From Sulfitobacter donghicola DSW-25 = KCTC 12864 = JCM 14565 (lineage in GTDB: Bacteria; Pseudomonadota; Alphaproteobacteria; Rhodobacterales; Rhodobacteraceae), in assembly GCF_000622405.1 (NCBI RefSeq), contig NZ_JASF01000005.1, positions 868,001 through 932,000 on the forward strand: a stretch of DNA of 64,000 nucleotides, in the 5' to 3' direction. This document shows, piece after piece, positions 55,422 through 63,060 of this stretch (its first letter is position 1; each line of letters begins with the position of its first letter). Below the pieces are notes generated by a model that searched no databases, was not told the DNA's origin, and saw only the letters and a list, made by a program, of their open reading frames with translations. A program made the position numbers and the translations under genes.

Positions 55422-56060
55422 ATGCACAACAAGATCGACCATTTCGCAATCGGCGCGGACACGCTGGACCAAGGCGTTGCCGATATGAAAACCAAGCTGG
55501 GCGTGACAGTGCCGCGCGGTGGCAAACATGACGCGATGAGCACGCATAACTGCGTAATGCAGTCCGGCAACGAAAGTTTCTTTGAACTTATCGCGATTGA
55601 TCCCGATGCACCAGCCGACCCCGGCCGGACACGCTGGTTCACCTTGGATGACCCCGCAACGCAGGAACGGCTTGCGGCGCGGCCCCGCGCGCTCTGCTGG
55701 GTTGTTGGTACGGATGATCTGGACGGCATAATCGCCGCCAGCCCTGTTGATCTGGGCGAGGTGGTCTTGTTCACACGCGGCGAACGCTCTTGGCGGTTGA
55801 CTGTGCCCAAAGACGGCCACCTACCGATGGGTGGCCTGTTGCCTGCGTTCATAGAATGGTCGCCTGGGCCGCATCCCAGCACAGGCCAGCAGGATCTGGG
55901 TGTTACCCTTGATGCTGTCCAGCTGACACACCCAAACCCAGATGAACTGACAGGTATTTTGCGGGCGCTTCAGGTGGATCATCTGGCGCAGGTCAGCAAA
56001 GGCGATGCCGCACTTTCGTTTGCCTTGAACACACCAAAGGGCCTCGTTGTCGTCGACTAG
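55422..56060 (+). CDS. VOC/glyoxalase-like domain protein
   Basis: This 212-residue protein starts HNKIDHFAIGADTLDQGVADM, a VOC-type fold of the Glyoxalase_3 group, with FFELIAIDPDAP and a second half resembling FIEWSPGPHPST. It follows the lyase gene by three bases with a CGGAG box. Members are isomerases, lyases or dioxygenases that bind a metal. The catalytic type is unclear here. A strong terminator follows. Confidence 0.8.
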   Translation: MHNKIDHFAIGADTLDQGVADMKTKLGVTVPRGGKHDAMSTHNCVMQSGNESFFELIAIDPDAPADPGRTRWFTLDDPATQERLAARPRALCWVVGTDDLDGIIAASPVDLGEVVLFTRGERSWRLTVPKDGHLPMGGLLPAFIEWSPGPHPSTGQQDLGVTLDAVQLTHPNPDELTGILRALQVDHLAQVSKGDAALSFALNTPKGLVVVD

Positions 56061-56080
56061 TCATACCGCAAAACGACAAG

Positions 56081-56113
56081 ACGGCGCCGCCCCACCCAGG
56101 GCGGCGCCGTTTT
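56081..56113 (+). terminator. rho-independent terminator between the VOC gene and the convergent permease gene
   Basis: ACGGCGCCGCCC-CACCCA-GGGCGGCGCCGT is a perfect 12-bp stem with a 6-base loop followed by TTT, 20 bp after the VOC stop codon. It may also serve the convergent permease operon, though the T-run is on the plus-strand side. Confidence 0.85.
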
Positions 56114-56124
56114 CATGTCGGCAT

Positions 56125-57207
56125 CTAATGCGCCGCGAGCGCCATCCGACCCTTTAGGTATTCCCCATACTGGCCCAGCGAAAAAATGAAGACCCAATAG
56201 ATCGCCGCAACAAAGAAGAACACTTCGATGTAATAAGGTGCCCAGGCAGCGGTGCCAAAGGCCGTCTTGCCGGACGCGAGGATGTCAAAGAAGCCAATGA
56301 TCGTCACAATGGCCGTTTCCTTAAACGTCACAACAACCATGTTGATCGTGCTGGGCAACGCATGACGAAACACCTGCGGCAGGACGATGCGCCCCATAAT
56401 GCTCCAATAGCTGATGCCTAATGCCTTACCGGCCTCAAACTGGCCCTTGGGGATTGCCTGAAACCCACCACGAAAGACTTCGGCCTGATAGGCTGCGAAA
56501 AACAACGCAAACGCGATGATCACACGCCAGATTTTATCCCCTTCGAGCCAGTCCGGCAGAAGCAACGGCACAACAACCGCGGCCGTAAACAGCGTCGTCA
56601 CCAATGGCAGTGACCGCACCGTATCAATGATGATCATTGCGAACCAACGCACCACGGGCATGTCTGATCGACGCATAAGCGCGAACCCCAGACCCATCGG
56701 CATGCCAAGCAAGACAACGGCGGCAAACAGGAATAGCGTCAGCGACAACCCGCCCCATCCGTCCGTTGTCACCTGTTGCAGCCCCAACAGACTCCCTTCC
56801 ATCAACAGGTAGTATGTGGCGAACCCAGCGCCCCACAACACCGCAAGACGTTTTGCCTGCCACATCTGGGGCAAACAAGAAATCAGCACGGTCAGAACAA
56901 TCGCGACCGCCGCGAGCGTCGATCGCCAGTGTTCTTCAAACGGATAGGTGCCAAACAAGATCAAACGATGGCGCGCATCAATGACCGACCAGCAAGCCCC
57001 GGCATGTTCGTCACACATGCCGACGTTTTCTTCGCTCCAGACCGCACGGAACACCGCCCAGTCCAGAAAGGTCCACGCGATATAGACTAATATCGCGAAC
57101 ACAATGACAGAGATGGCCGCCGCCAAAGGCGAACCGAACCCCTGTTTGACAAAGGCTTTGCGGGCTAGCTGAAAACGGCTGGGGGGTGAAATGTCGGTCA
57201 TGGCCAT
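56125..57207 (-). CDS. amino-acid ABC transporter permease (BztC/AapM type)
   Basis: The 360-residue inner-membrane protein has a long N-terminal part and a permease core with GLQQVTTDGWGGLSLTLFLF, MIIIDTVRSLPLVTTLFTAA and the EAA loop KGQFEAGKALGISYWSIMG. The pattern matches BztC/AapM of general L-amino-acid or Glu/Gln/Asp/Asn transporters. It is the last gene of the bztABC-like operon, and no ATPase gene follows. The start overlaps none of BztB, whose stop is 2 bp away. Confidence 0.92.
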   Translation of the reverse strand: MAMTDISPPSRFQLARKAFVKQGFGSPLAAAISVIVFAILVYIAWTFLDWAVFRAVWSEENVGMCDEHAGACWSVIDARHRLILFGTYPFEEHWRSTLAAVAIVLTVLISCLPQMWQAKRLAVLWGAGFATYYLLMEGSLLGLQQVTTDGWGGLSLTLFLFAAVVLLGMPMGLGFALMRRSDMPVVRWFAMIIIDTVRSLPLVTTLFTAAVVVPLLLPDWLEGDKIWRVIIAFALFFAAYQAEVFRGGFQAIPKGQFEAGKALGISYWSIMGRIVLPQVFRHALPSTINMVVVTFKETAIVTIIGFFDILASGKTAFGTAAWAPYYIEVFFFVAAIYWVFIFSLGQYGEYLKGRMALAAH

Positions 57208-57208
57208 G

Positions 57209-58345
57209 CTAGTGTTCTTTCAATTGCAAACGCGCATTCAGCCAGTTGGTGAAGATCGCGATGGAATAGTTAATGGCGAGGAACGTCAGCATCAAAATCA
57301 GGATCAGCTCAAGCGTTTGACCGGACTGGCTGATAGAATTGACTGTGATGTAGAAAAGATCGCTAAAGCCAATCGCGATGCCAATGGTTGTGGCCTTCAT
57401 CATGAATATCCACTGATTGCCAAGCGGTGGAATGATGCTGCGCAGCGCCATCGGGACTTTGATCCGAGACCAGATTGACACACGAGACAGGCCCAACGCC
57501 TGCCCCGCCTCAACCAAGCCGCGTGGCACTTGTGCGAGGCCACCGCGCACGATTTCAGCGATATAGGCGCTGCCATACAAGGTGATCGAAACTACAAGCG
57601 CCAAGAGTTCGATTGGAACAGAAATGCCGCCCTGAAAGCGAAGCCCTTGCAACGCTGGAATGGAAAAGAAAGGTGCGCCAACCGGCCGTAGAACAACCGT
57701 AGTAATCAGGCACAAGACGACCGACGCCCCGAACCACGTTGCCAGCCCGCGCCACAGCGAGGCCTTAGAGACAATCAAGCCCACAGCGATTGCGATCGAC
57801 GCCAGAAGGAGGCCAACAGCGACATTCGGGCTGATATTCAAACCTGGCAACATCAATCCCCGTCCAGAGAGGAACGCGACATCTGCGAGGTTTACCGCCT
57901 GACGAGGCCCCCCCATGTGGATTAACACCGCATACAGAAAAACCGCCTGAAGGATCAGTGGAATGTTGCGAAAAATCTGCACATAGACGTTGGCAGCCAA
58001 GCTGAGCGCGGGATGACGCGCGTCACGCAACGTTCCAATGATGAACCCGAAGAACGTGGTGGAAATAATGCAAATGAAGCCAACGAATAATGTGTTCAGC
58101 AGGCCGATGAACAAGGTGTAATAATATCGGTCGCTAATGGATCTCTCGATCAGGGAAAATGAATAGTCCCAACCGGTATCTCGCTCCAGAAACGAAAAGC
58201 CGCTCGTCATGTTCATCTGGGTTAAGTTGTATTGCGCGTTTGACACCGCCCCCCAGACAACAAGGACTGTTAGAACGACAATAATGGATTGAATAGTAAG
58301 ACTGCGGCGCTTTGCGCGCCCGCGTAATTCTTCGGCAGTCGCCAT
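57209..58345 (-). CDS. amino-acid ABC transporter permease (BztB/AapQ type)
   Basis: From ATG 58345 the protein has 378 residues with about eight membrane segments, an IFRNIPLILQAVFLYAVL stretch and the EAA loop RGLVEAGQALGLSRVSIWS. It is the partner of the BztC-like permease. The upstream TTG at 58360 was not chosen. Family assignment to BztB/AapQ is clear from length and gene order. Confidence 0.92.
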   Translation of the reverse strand: MATAEELRGRAKRRSLTIQSIIVVLTVLVVWGAVSNAQYNLTQMNMTSGFSFLERDTGWDYSFSLIERSISDRYYYTLFIGLLNTLFVGFICIISTTFFGFIIGTLRDARHPALSLAANVYVQIFRNIPLILQAVFLYAVLIHMGGPRQAVNLADVAFLSGRGLMLPGLNISPNVAVGLLLASIAIAVGLIVSKASLWRGLATWFGASVVLCLITTVVLRPVGAPFFSIPALQGLRFQGGISVPIELLALVVSITLYGSAYIAEIVRGGLAQVPRGLVEAGQALGLSRVSIWSRIKVPMALRSIIPPLGNQWIFMMKATTIGIAIGFSDLFYITVNSISQSGQTLELILILMLTFLAINYSIAIFTNWLNARLQLKEH

Positions 58346-58423
58346 GATCTCATCCCTCAAGAGCCAAAGACAATAAGGATGGACCGCCCGACCAACTCGG
58401 GCGATCCACTGGTTCAGGTTCGC

Positions 58424-59455
58424 TTAGTCAAGGATCGGCGCGTACAGGACACCGCCATGGCTCCACAGGCTGTTAAGACCGCGCTCAAGGCCATACGGGC
58501 TGTCCTTACCAAGGTTGCGGTCATAGATTTCCGCAAAGTTACCGACGGCCGCGATCATCTCTTTGGCCCATGTGTCGCGCATGCCCAAACGCTCACCCAT
58601 ACCCGGCTCAGCACCCAGCAGGCGTGCGACGCGCGGGTTTGGCGGGTTAGCAGCCATTTCTTCAACGTTGGCAGATGTGATGCCTTCTTCTTCGGCGATC
58701 AACAGGGCGGCAATCATCCAGTTAACCGTATCAACGAAACCGTCGTCGCCTTGGCGCATCGCAGCCGAAATAGGTTCGCTCGACAATTGGTCGTTCAGGA
58801 TGACGTGCGCATCAGGATTGTCCAACTCGGTCGCACGCAGAACCGCAAGGTTAGGCCCCCAGCCTGCAAACGCATCACAGCGGTTTGCCAAATAGGCAGA
58901 GCGCAATTCGGCTTGGCTTTCGTAAGACACCATCGTGTGTTCAACACCGATAGAGGCCATGTGGTTTGCCGCCAGACGTTCGATCGTCGTACCCGCTTCT
59001 ACACAGACAGTGCCGCCTTCAAGGCCGGTTGCATCCGTGATGCCCAGATCGCCATGCGCCATAAACTGTGTGCCGCCAAAGAAGTATGGCAGGCTGAACT
59101 GAAGACCCAGCTCTGTATCACGCCCCATGGTCCAGCCTGTCGCCTTGATGATGACATCGACATCGCCGGACTGAAGCGCCGGAAAACGCTGTGCCCAGCT
59201 GAGCGGCACGATCTGGTTGGCGTCGGGATCACCCAGAATGGCGGTGGTCAGCGCGCGACACAAATCAATGTCGAGGCCTTTCCATTCGTTCTGGTCGTTC
59301 ACTTCGACGAAGCCGAAATAGCTCCCGTTATGACCCGAACACAGCATCGTGCCGCGCTCCATGATTTGTTGGACGGTCGCACTTTGAGCAGACGCAATCT
59401 GAGGCGCGATGACACTTGTTGCCGCAATCGCACCGGCTGCAATAATATTCTTCAT
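58424..59455 (-). CDS. amino-acid ABC transporter substrate-binding protein (BztA/AapJ type)
   Basis: From ATG 59455 (GGGAGAG box) the protein has 343 residues with a signal peptide (MKNIIAAGAIAATSVIAP, QIASAQS). Typical AapJ segments are RGTMLCSGHNGSYFGFVEV, GLDIDLCRALTTAILGD and DVDVIIKATGWTMGRDTELGL. The binding pocket should hold an alpha-amino-acid group. Its promoter has TTGACT (59532-59527) and a -10-like CATGCT overlapped by regulon motif copy 3. The 53 extra residues of the longer frame were rejected. Confidence 0.93.
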   Translation of the reverse strand: MKNIIAAGAIAATSVIAPQIASAQSATVQQIMERGTMLCSGHNGSYFGFVEVNDQNEWKGLDIDLCRALTTAILGDPDANQIVPLSWAQRFPALQSGDVDVIIKATGWTMGRDTELGLQFSLPYFFGGTQFMAHGDLGITDATGLEGGTVCVEAGTTIERLAANHMASIGVEHTMVSYESQAELRSAYLANRCDAFAGWGPNLAVLRATELDNPDAHVILNDQLSSEPISAAMRQGDDGFVDTVNWMIAALLIAEEEGITSANVEEMAANPPNPRVARLLGAEPGMGERLGMRDTWAKEMIAAVGNFAEIYDRNLGKDSPYGLERGLNSLWSHGGVLYAPILD

Positions 59456-59491
59456 TTCACTCTCCCTTTTGTGCCGCATATCAGCACGATT

Positions 59492-59509
59492 GTATCGATA
59501 TTCAGCATG
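59492..59509 (+). promoter_or_regulatory. regulon motif, copy 3, overlapping the transporter promoter
   Basis: GTATCGATATTCAGCATG matches copies 1 and 2 in 13 or fewer of 18 positions, keeping the ATATT core and the final ATG. For the minus-strand promoter, TTGACT at 59532-59527 and a 17-bp spacer place the -10 at 59509-59504, inside the motif. This is the expected place for a repressor. It is 37 bp upstream of the binding-protein start. Confidence 0.5.
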
Positions 59510-59532
59510 TAAGGGAAAATTCATTGAGTCAA

Positions 59533-59992
59533 CAGTTTTTGCCAATCGCTGCTTGTTGGGAGTTTTGAAGATCAGTCCTGCACAATAATTATGCGCGACT
59601 TGCGCCACATGCATAAATTCGGACGACAGCGGGTTCGACCCCCATGTGTTTGGGGGGGGGTGGCAATTCTATCGAAAGACCGTTGCCCATGTTTTGGAGC
59701 ACAGGTGTTTTTGTTGCAGAGAAAAGAAAGGCAAAGAAGGCTTTCTGCGTACATATGCGCGCCTATAAGAACATGTGTGATCTTTCGCGCTACAAGAACA
59801 CGTCGCAAGCAGGCACTCTGAATGAAACACACGCGATAGGTGAATGGCCAAGGTCCGCTTTGACAGTAGCGCTCCAATCAACTCGCAACCTCAGCGAGGT
59901 CGACTTCCCGCCCCGCAGTTCTTCGCTGCACTTGCTGCACGAGACGAGCAGCCATTAGCAGCAAATCGTCGAAGGTCGGCTGCGTCCGCATA
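59533..59992. other. intergenic stretch without a recognisable gene
   Basis: The sequence has an 8-9 base G-run at about 59650-59659 and several short frames, all low in coding character. A GGGTTCGACCCCC string recalls a tRNA T-arm but does not fold into a tRNA. It may contain decayed mobile DNA next to the repeat. Confidence 0.4.
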
Positions 59993-60168
59993 GCAGACCT
60001 TGACCCTGACCGTGCTAAAGGTCCGGTTTGGGTCAGTATTGCGTGACGCCCCCCTGATAGCATTCAGAGCCTGCCAGCCATCAAGTCAAAGATCCGCGAC
60101 GTTCCACACCTCGTTGATGAGGGAACATATCGACAAAAATTTAAAGGCGGATCCTAGGGATCCGCCTT
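59993..60168 (+). repeat. dispersed 176-bp repeat, copy B, ending in an 11-bp palindrome
   Basis: It starts GCAGACCTTGA and ends AAGGCGGATCC-TAG-GGATCCGCCTT (60144-60168), colinear with copy A at 30077-30254 and in the same orientation. Differences are scattered substitutions and one or two gaps, with the palindrome arms identical. Here the repeat is followed by unrelated sequence and not by an IS3 remnant. Confidence 0.75.
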
Positions 60169-60429
60169 CTTTGGTTCTATAGCCTTACAGACTGAAAAGT
60201 CCGATATGACGCTATTTCGATCATCCGCAAAATTCGCCAGAAAACCCGTCTTTTGTCGTAAAGACGGTCTTTCGATGTCGAACATCAACACCTGTCAGAC
60301 ACACCATATATTGGCCAGTGGTGACTTATCCCCCATTGATTTCATTCACTTTATTACGCCGATATCCACAATTATATTTAGCTTTGTCCATTACACCCAT
60401 ATAAAATGACCATCGATTTTTCAAGAAAA
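60169..60429. other. intergenic stretch between repeat copy B and the tni genes
   Basis: No gene is seen. CCGTCTTT-TGTCGT-AAAGACGG (60246-60267) is a perfect 8-bp inverted repeat, and TTTCGAT occurs at 60215-60221 and 60270-60276. These could belong to a transposon end or a resolution site, but no second terminus is available for comparison. Confidence 0.35.
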
Positions 60430-60449
60430 ATGCCGCCCGAAGGCGGCAT
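60430..60449 (-). terminator. rho-independent terminator downstream of tniQ
   Basis: On the minus strand ATGCCGCC-TTCG-GGCGGCAT forms an 8-bp stem with a stable TTCG loop, followed by TTTTC. It lies 80 bp after the tniQ stop codon and should end the tniABQ transcript. Confidence 0.85.
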
Positions 60450-60530
60450 CATATGTTTTTTGAAAAATCCTACGGTGAAGTAGACTGATGGATCAGATCA
60501 GTCCGCCCGTAAATTCAGACATGCCTATCG

Positions 60531-62081
60531 TCACATCATGTGAAACCGAACTTCATCAGAAACGCCGTCCGGTGGCGAAGCAAGTAAGGCTTTGATTTCT
60601 GCTGGTGACACCAACAGAGATGCGAAGCCCTGTTTCGATGCGAGCCGAAACCCCGACGGAAGATGTCCCCCGAACAGCAGTTCCAATATTACATACAGTT
60701 TTGCATGGCACTGCTCAGCAGCCTTTGCCAAGTCCACGAAACCAACCGGGGCATCGGCAACTTCTGCGAACTGGGCCTTAATGAACTGGAACAGATTTTG
60801 GATCCCGCGACCATCCACAGACTTGCCGATCTTACTCTTCAGAATGTCGTGATCCTGAAGACGTTTCAGCAGTCCCAAGTCAATCAATGACTGCACCATT
60901 GGCCGTGAAGCATGGAGGACATATGGCAGCTGCGACACTGGCACTGAATGTTTGGTCAACTCAATGATCTCTTTTGCGTCTGCATAATTCACGAGTGTCC
61001 GCTCCGCTTTTGAAGCCCCCTTCCCCTCTGAAAGTAACCCGGCAGCACGCAGGATATTTCTCAAGGTCACCGGATGGATATGCTCATATGAAGCGATGTA
61101 GGCCACACTGCTTATCTTCGGTTCAGTGACAGCTGACCCCAGTAACATCTGTCCCTTTGTGACTGCCATATTGTTGATAATCTGCTCCCGCAGCAGCGTG
61201 CGGATCGGCCCCGGATCCTTTGACAACCGACTGGCCCCCAACCAGCTGTAGAGCATCCCGTAGGTAGGGCCCGGACGGGCCAGATGTTCCTCTTCACCAC
61301 CAGCCTCTATCATGGCCAGCAAAGCCTCACTGATCGCTTCTGAACCCTTACTGACGATAGGAAACGCGGTTTCGCCTGCAACGTCCCACAGCGCCTCCGT
61401 CATCTTCGCAGCGGACTGCTTTGAACCAAAGGCAATCACCCCGCCAAGCATCTCAGTCGCACGTGCCGCCTGATCAATATGTTGGCGGTCAAGCCACTCA
61501 GGACCTTGTTTGCCTGCAATGCGATCAAGCACATAAGACTGCAAAGCAGATACTGGTCGCGGCGCACTATCATAAGGCGACACCAACTCAGTTCGGATCT
61601 CTGGCATCATCGCCTGAAGCTCGAGTGCAATATCATCCCAGATGCCCCGACGAACATCGCGGAGCGGCACCCCATGAGTTTCACATGTACGCACAGAGGC
61701 AAACCGCCAATGAAGGCGATGACGCAACGCTGCCATCGGGCGCTCTTGGCCAGCCATATCCTCAGCAAGGCAATGCGGGCAGATACGGGTGACAGCCCCG
61801 GTGGTGAACTCAGCTGAAAATTCAAGGTTGCGCAGCGTGAAGCGGCGTTTTCCAACAGCAGTTATTGTGTTGTGGAAAACCGGTGCTGGATCTTGCCCGG
61901 TGATGTCGCATAAGCGCGCCACGGCATCATGCTTCCCACGGGAAAGATCTAACAGCGGGATCTCCAAATCATTCAGAAACGGGACGAGGCGGCCTCCCGT
62001 ATGGAAGGCCGCCTGGCGTGATGCCCAAGAGAGGGGCGTTTCATCGTTGATGAAAGGCAAAAGGGGAAAGAGCTTGGCCAT
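60531..62081 (-). CDS. tniQ: TniQ-family transposition protein
   Basis: The 516-residue protein has the TniQ N-terminal part (LLPFINDETPLSWASRQAAFH) and a zinc-binding pattern RICPHCLAED with RTCETHGVPL. TniQ/TnsD proteins choose target sites for Tn5053- and Tn7-like elements. It follows tniB by 2 bp. At 516 residues it is longer than the about 400-residue TniQ of Tn5053, closer to TnsD-like lengths, which hints at specific target recognition. Confidence 0.9.
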   Translation of the reverse strand: MAKLFPLLPFINDETPLSWASRQAAFHTGGRLVPFLNDLEIPLLDLSRGKHDAVARLCDITGQDPAPVFHNTITAVGKRRFTLRNLEFSAEFTTGAVTRICPHCLAEDMAGQERPMAALRHRLHWRFASVRTCETHGVPLRDVRRGIWDDIALELQAMMPEIRTELVSPYDSAPRPVSALQSYVLDRIAGKQGPEWLDRQHIDQAARATEMLGGVIAFGSKQSAAKMTEALWDVAGETAFPIVSKGSEAISEALLAMIEAGGEEEHLARPGPTYGMLYSWLGASRLSKDPGPIRTLLREQIINNMAVTKGQMLLGSAVTEPKISSVAYIASYEHIHPVTLRNILRAAGLLSEGKGASKAERTLVNYADAKEIIELTKHSVPVSQLPYVLHASRPMVQSLIDLGLLKRLQDHDILKSKIGKSVDGRGIQNLFQFIKAQFAEVADAPVGFVDLAKAAEQCHAKLYVILELLFGGHLPSGFRLASKQGFASLLVSPAEIKALLASPPDGVSDEVRFHMM

Positions 62082-62083
62082 GA

Positions 62084-63058
62084 TCAGCTTACCCGCTTTC
62101 GCGTCTTGGAACGGCGCTTCACGACCAGCTCATCATCCTCATCAGCATCCGGTTTGAGAAGCCAGAACTGCTCTGCATAGAAGACGTTCTTTTGCGCGGT
62201 ACAGCCCTCCTGCATGCCCCAAGCGCGTGCGAAGTGATCAATCGTAAGGTCGGCATCATCCGCAACAAGAGCCATCTCAATAGCATGCACAATAAGTTCA
62301 ACGGCGCGACCGAAACGGTACCTGGCCCCATGAAACAGGCGCGCAATAAGATCGGCCTCAACTGGCGCGCCACGCCCTGCCCGGTCGCAATAATAAGTCA
62401 AGATGTCCTTGAACAGTTCACCGTCGACTTCCTCCGACAACGTCGGCAGGATGATGGTCGAGAACCGGCGCTGGACCTGAGGGTCCGTCCGAATAATCTT
62501 GCCGAGATCCTCCGTCCCGGAAAGAACGACAACAAGCGCGTCATCGCCCTGCATCAATGACTTGAGGGCGCGCAAGATCATGCCACGGTCAGCGCAGAAG
62601 AGATCATGTGCTTCGTCGATCCAAAGTACAGCGGTTCCCATCAGGCGCAGGCGTTCCTGCAAGAGCTCCCAGAGTGCCCATGCCTCTTTGCGTTTTGAAG
62701 CCTCGACGTATCCAGTCTTCTGCAGCAGCGCGAGCGTCATACTCTTGAATGTCGCAGGGCTGGGCACCGAACATTTGATGTATCGCGGCTGACCGTACTC
62801 GCCCTCGGCCAAAACCGGTTGCTTGGCCAATGCACGATCCACAAGGTGCGATTTCCCGCTGCCAGGGCCACCGATCATCAGGACACCCCGGGTCTCCCCA
62901 GTTTTTGTGACACGGAGAGGTTCAGGCATCAAATTGCCCAGTTCGTCCCGCTGCAGCAGCCGTTCGAGATGCTCTGTGATCTCGGCGTCACGCTCAGAAG
63001 CAATGTGGAAATTTCGTACTGTTTCGAGAGTACGGGCGATGGTTGCGTGGTCAGTCAT
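62084..63058 (-). CDS. tniB: TniB-family AAA+ transposition ATPase
   Basis: From ATG 63058 (GAGGAAG box) the protein has 324 residues with Walker A MIGGPGSGKSHLVDRAL and Walker B AVLWIDEAHDLFC. TniB/TnsC-type ATPases link target choice to the transposase. It starts within 3 bp of the tniA stop codon. Confidence 0.93.
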   Translation of the reverse strand: MTDHATIARTLETVRNFHIASERDAEITEHLERLLQRDELGNLMPEPLRVTKTGETRGVLMIGGPGSGKSHLVDRALAKQPVLAEGEYGQPRYIKCSVPSPATFKSMTLALLQKTGYVEASKRKEAWALWELLQERLRLMGTAVLWIDEAHDLFCADRGMILRALKSLMQGDDALVVVLSGTEDLGKIIRTDPQVQRRFSTIILPTLSEEVDGELFKDILTYYCDRAGRGAPVEADLIARLFHGARYRFGRAVELIVHAIEMALVADDADLTIDHFARAWGMQEGCTAQKNVFYAEQFWLLKPDADEDDELVVKRRSKTRKRVS

Positions 63059-63060
63059 GA

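Noticed and set aside
59620..59660. GGGTTCGACCCCC resembling a tRNA T-arm
   Set aside because: The arms pair poorly and no acceptor, anticodon or D arm can be found around it.
60295..60320. ACACCATATATTGG similar to a TnsB-binding repeat of Tn7
   Set aside because: It is a single copy, with no array and no TGT...ACA terminus next to it.
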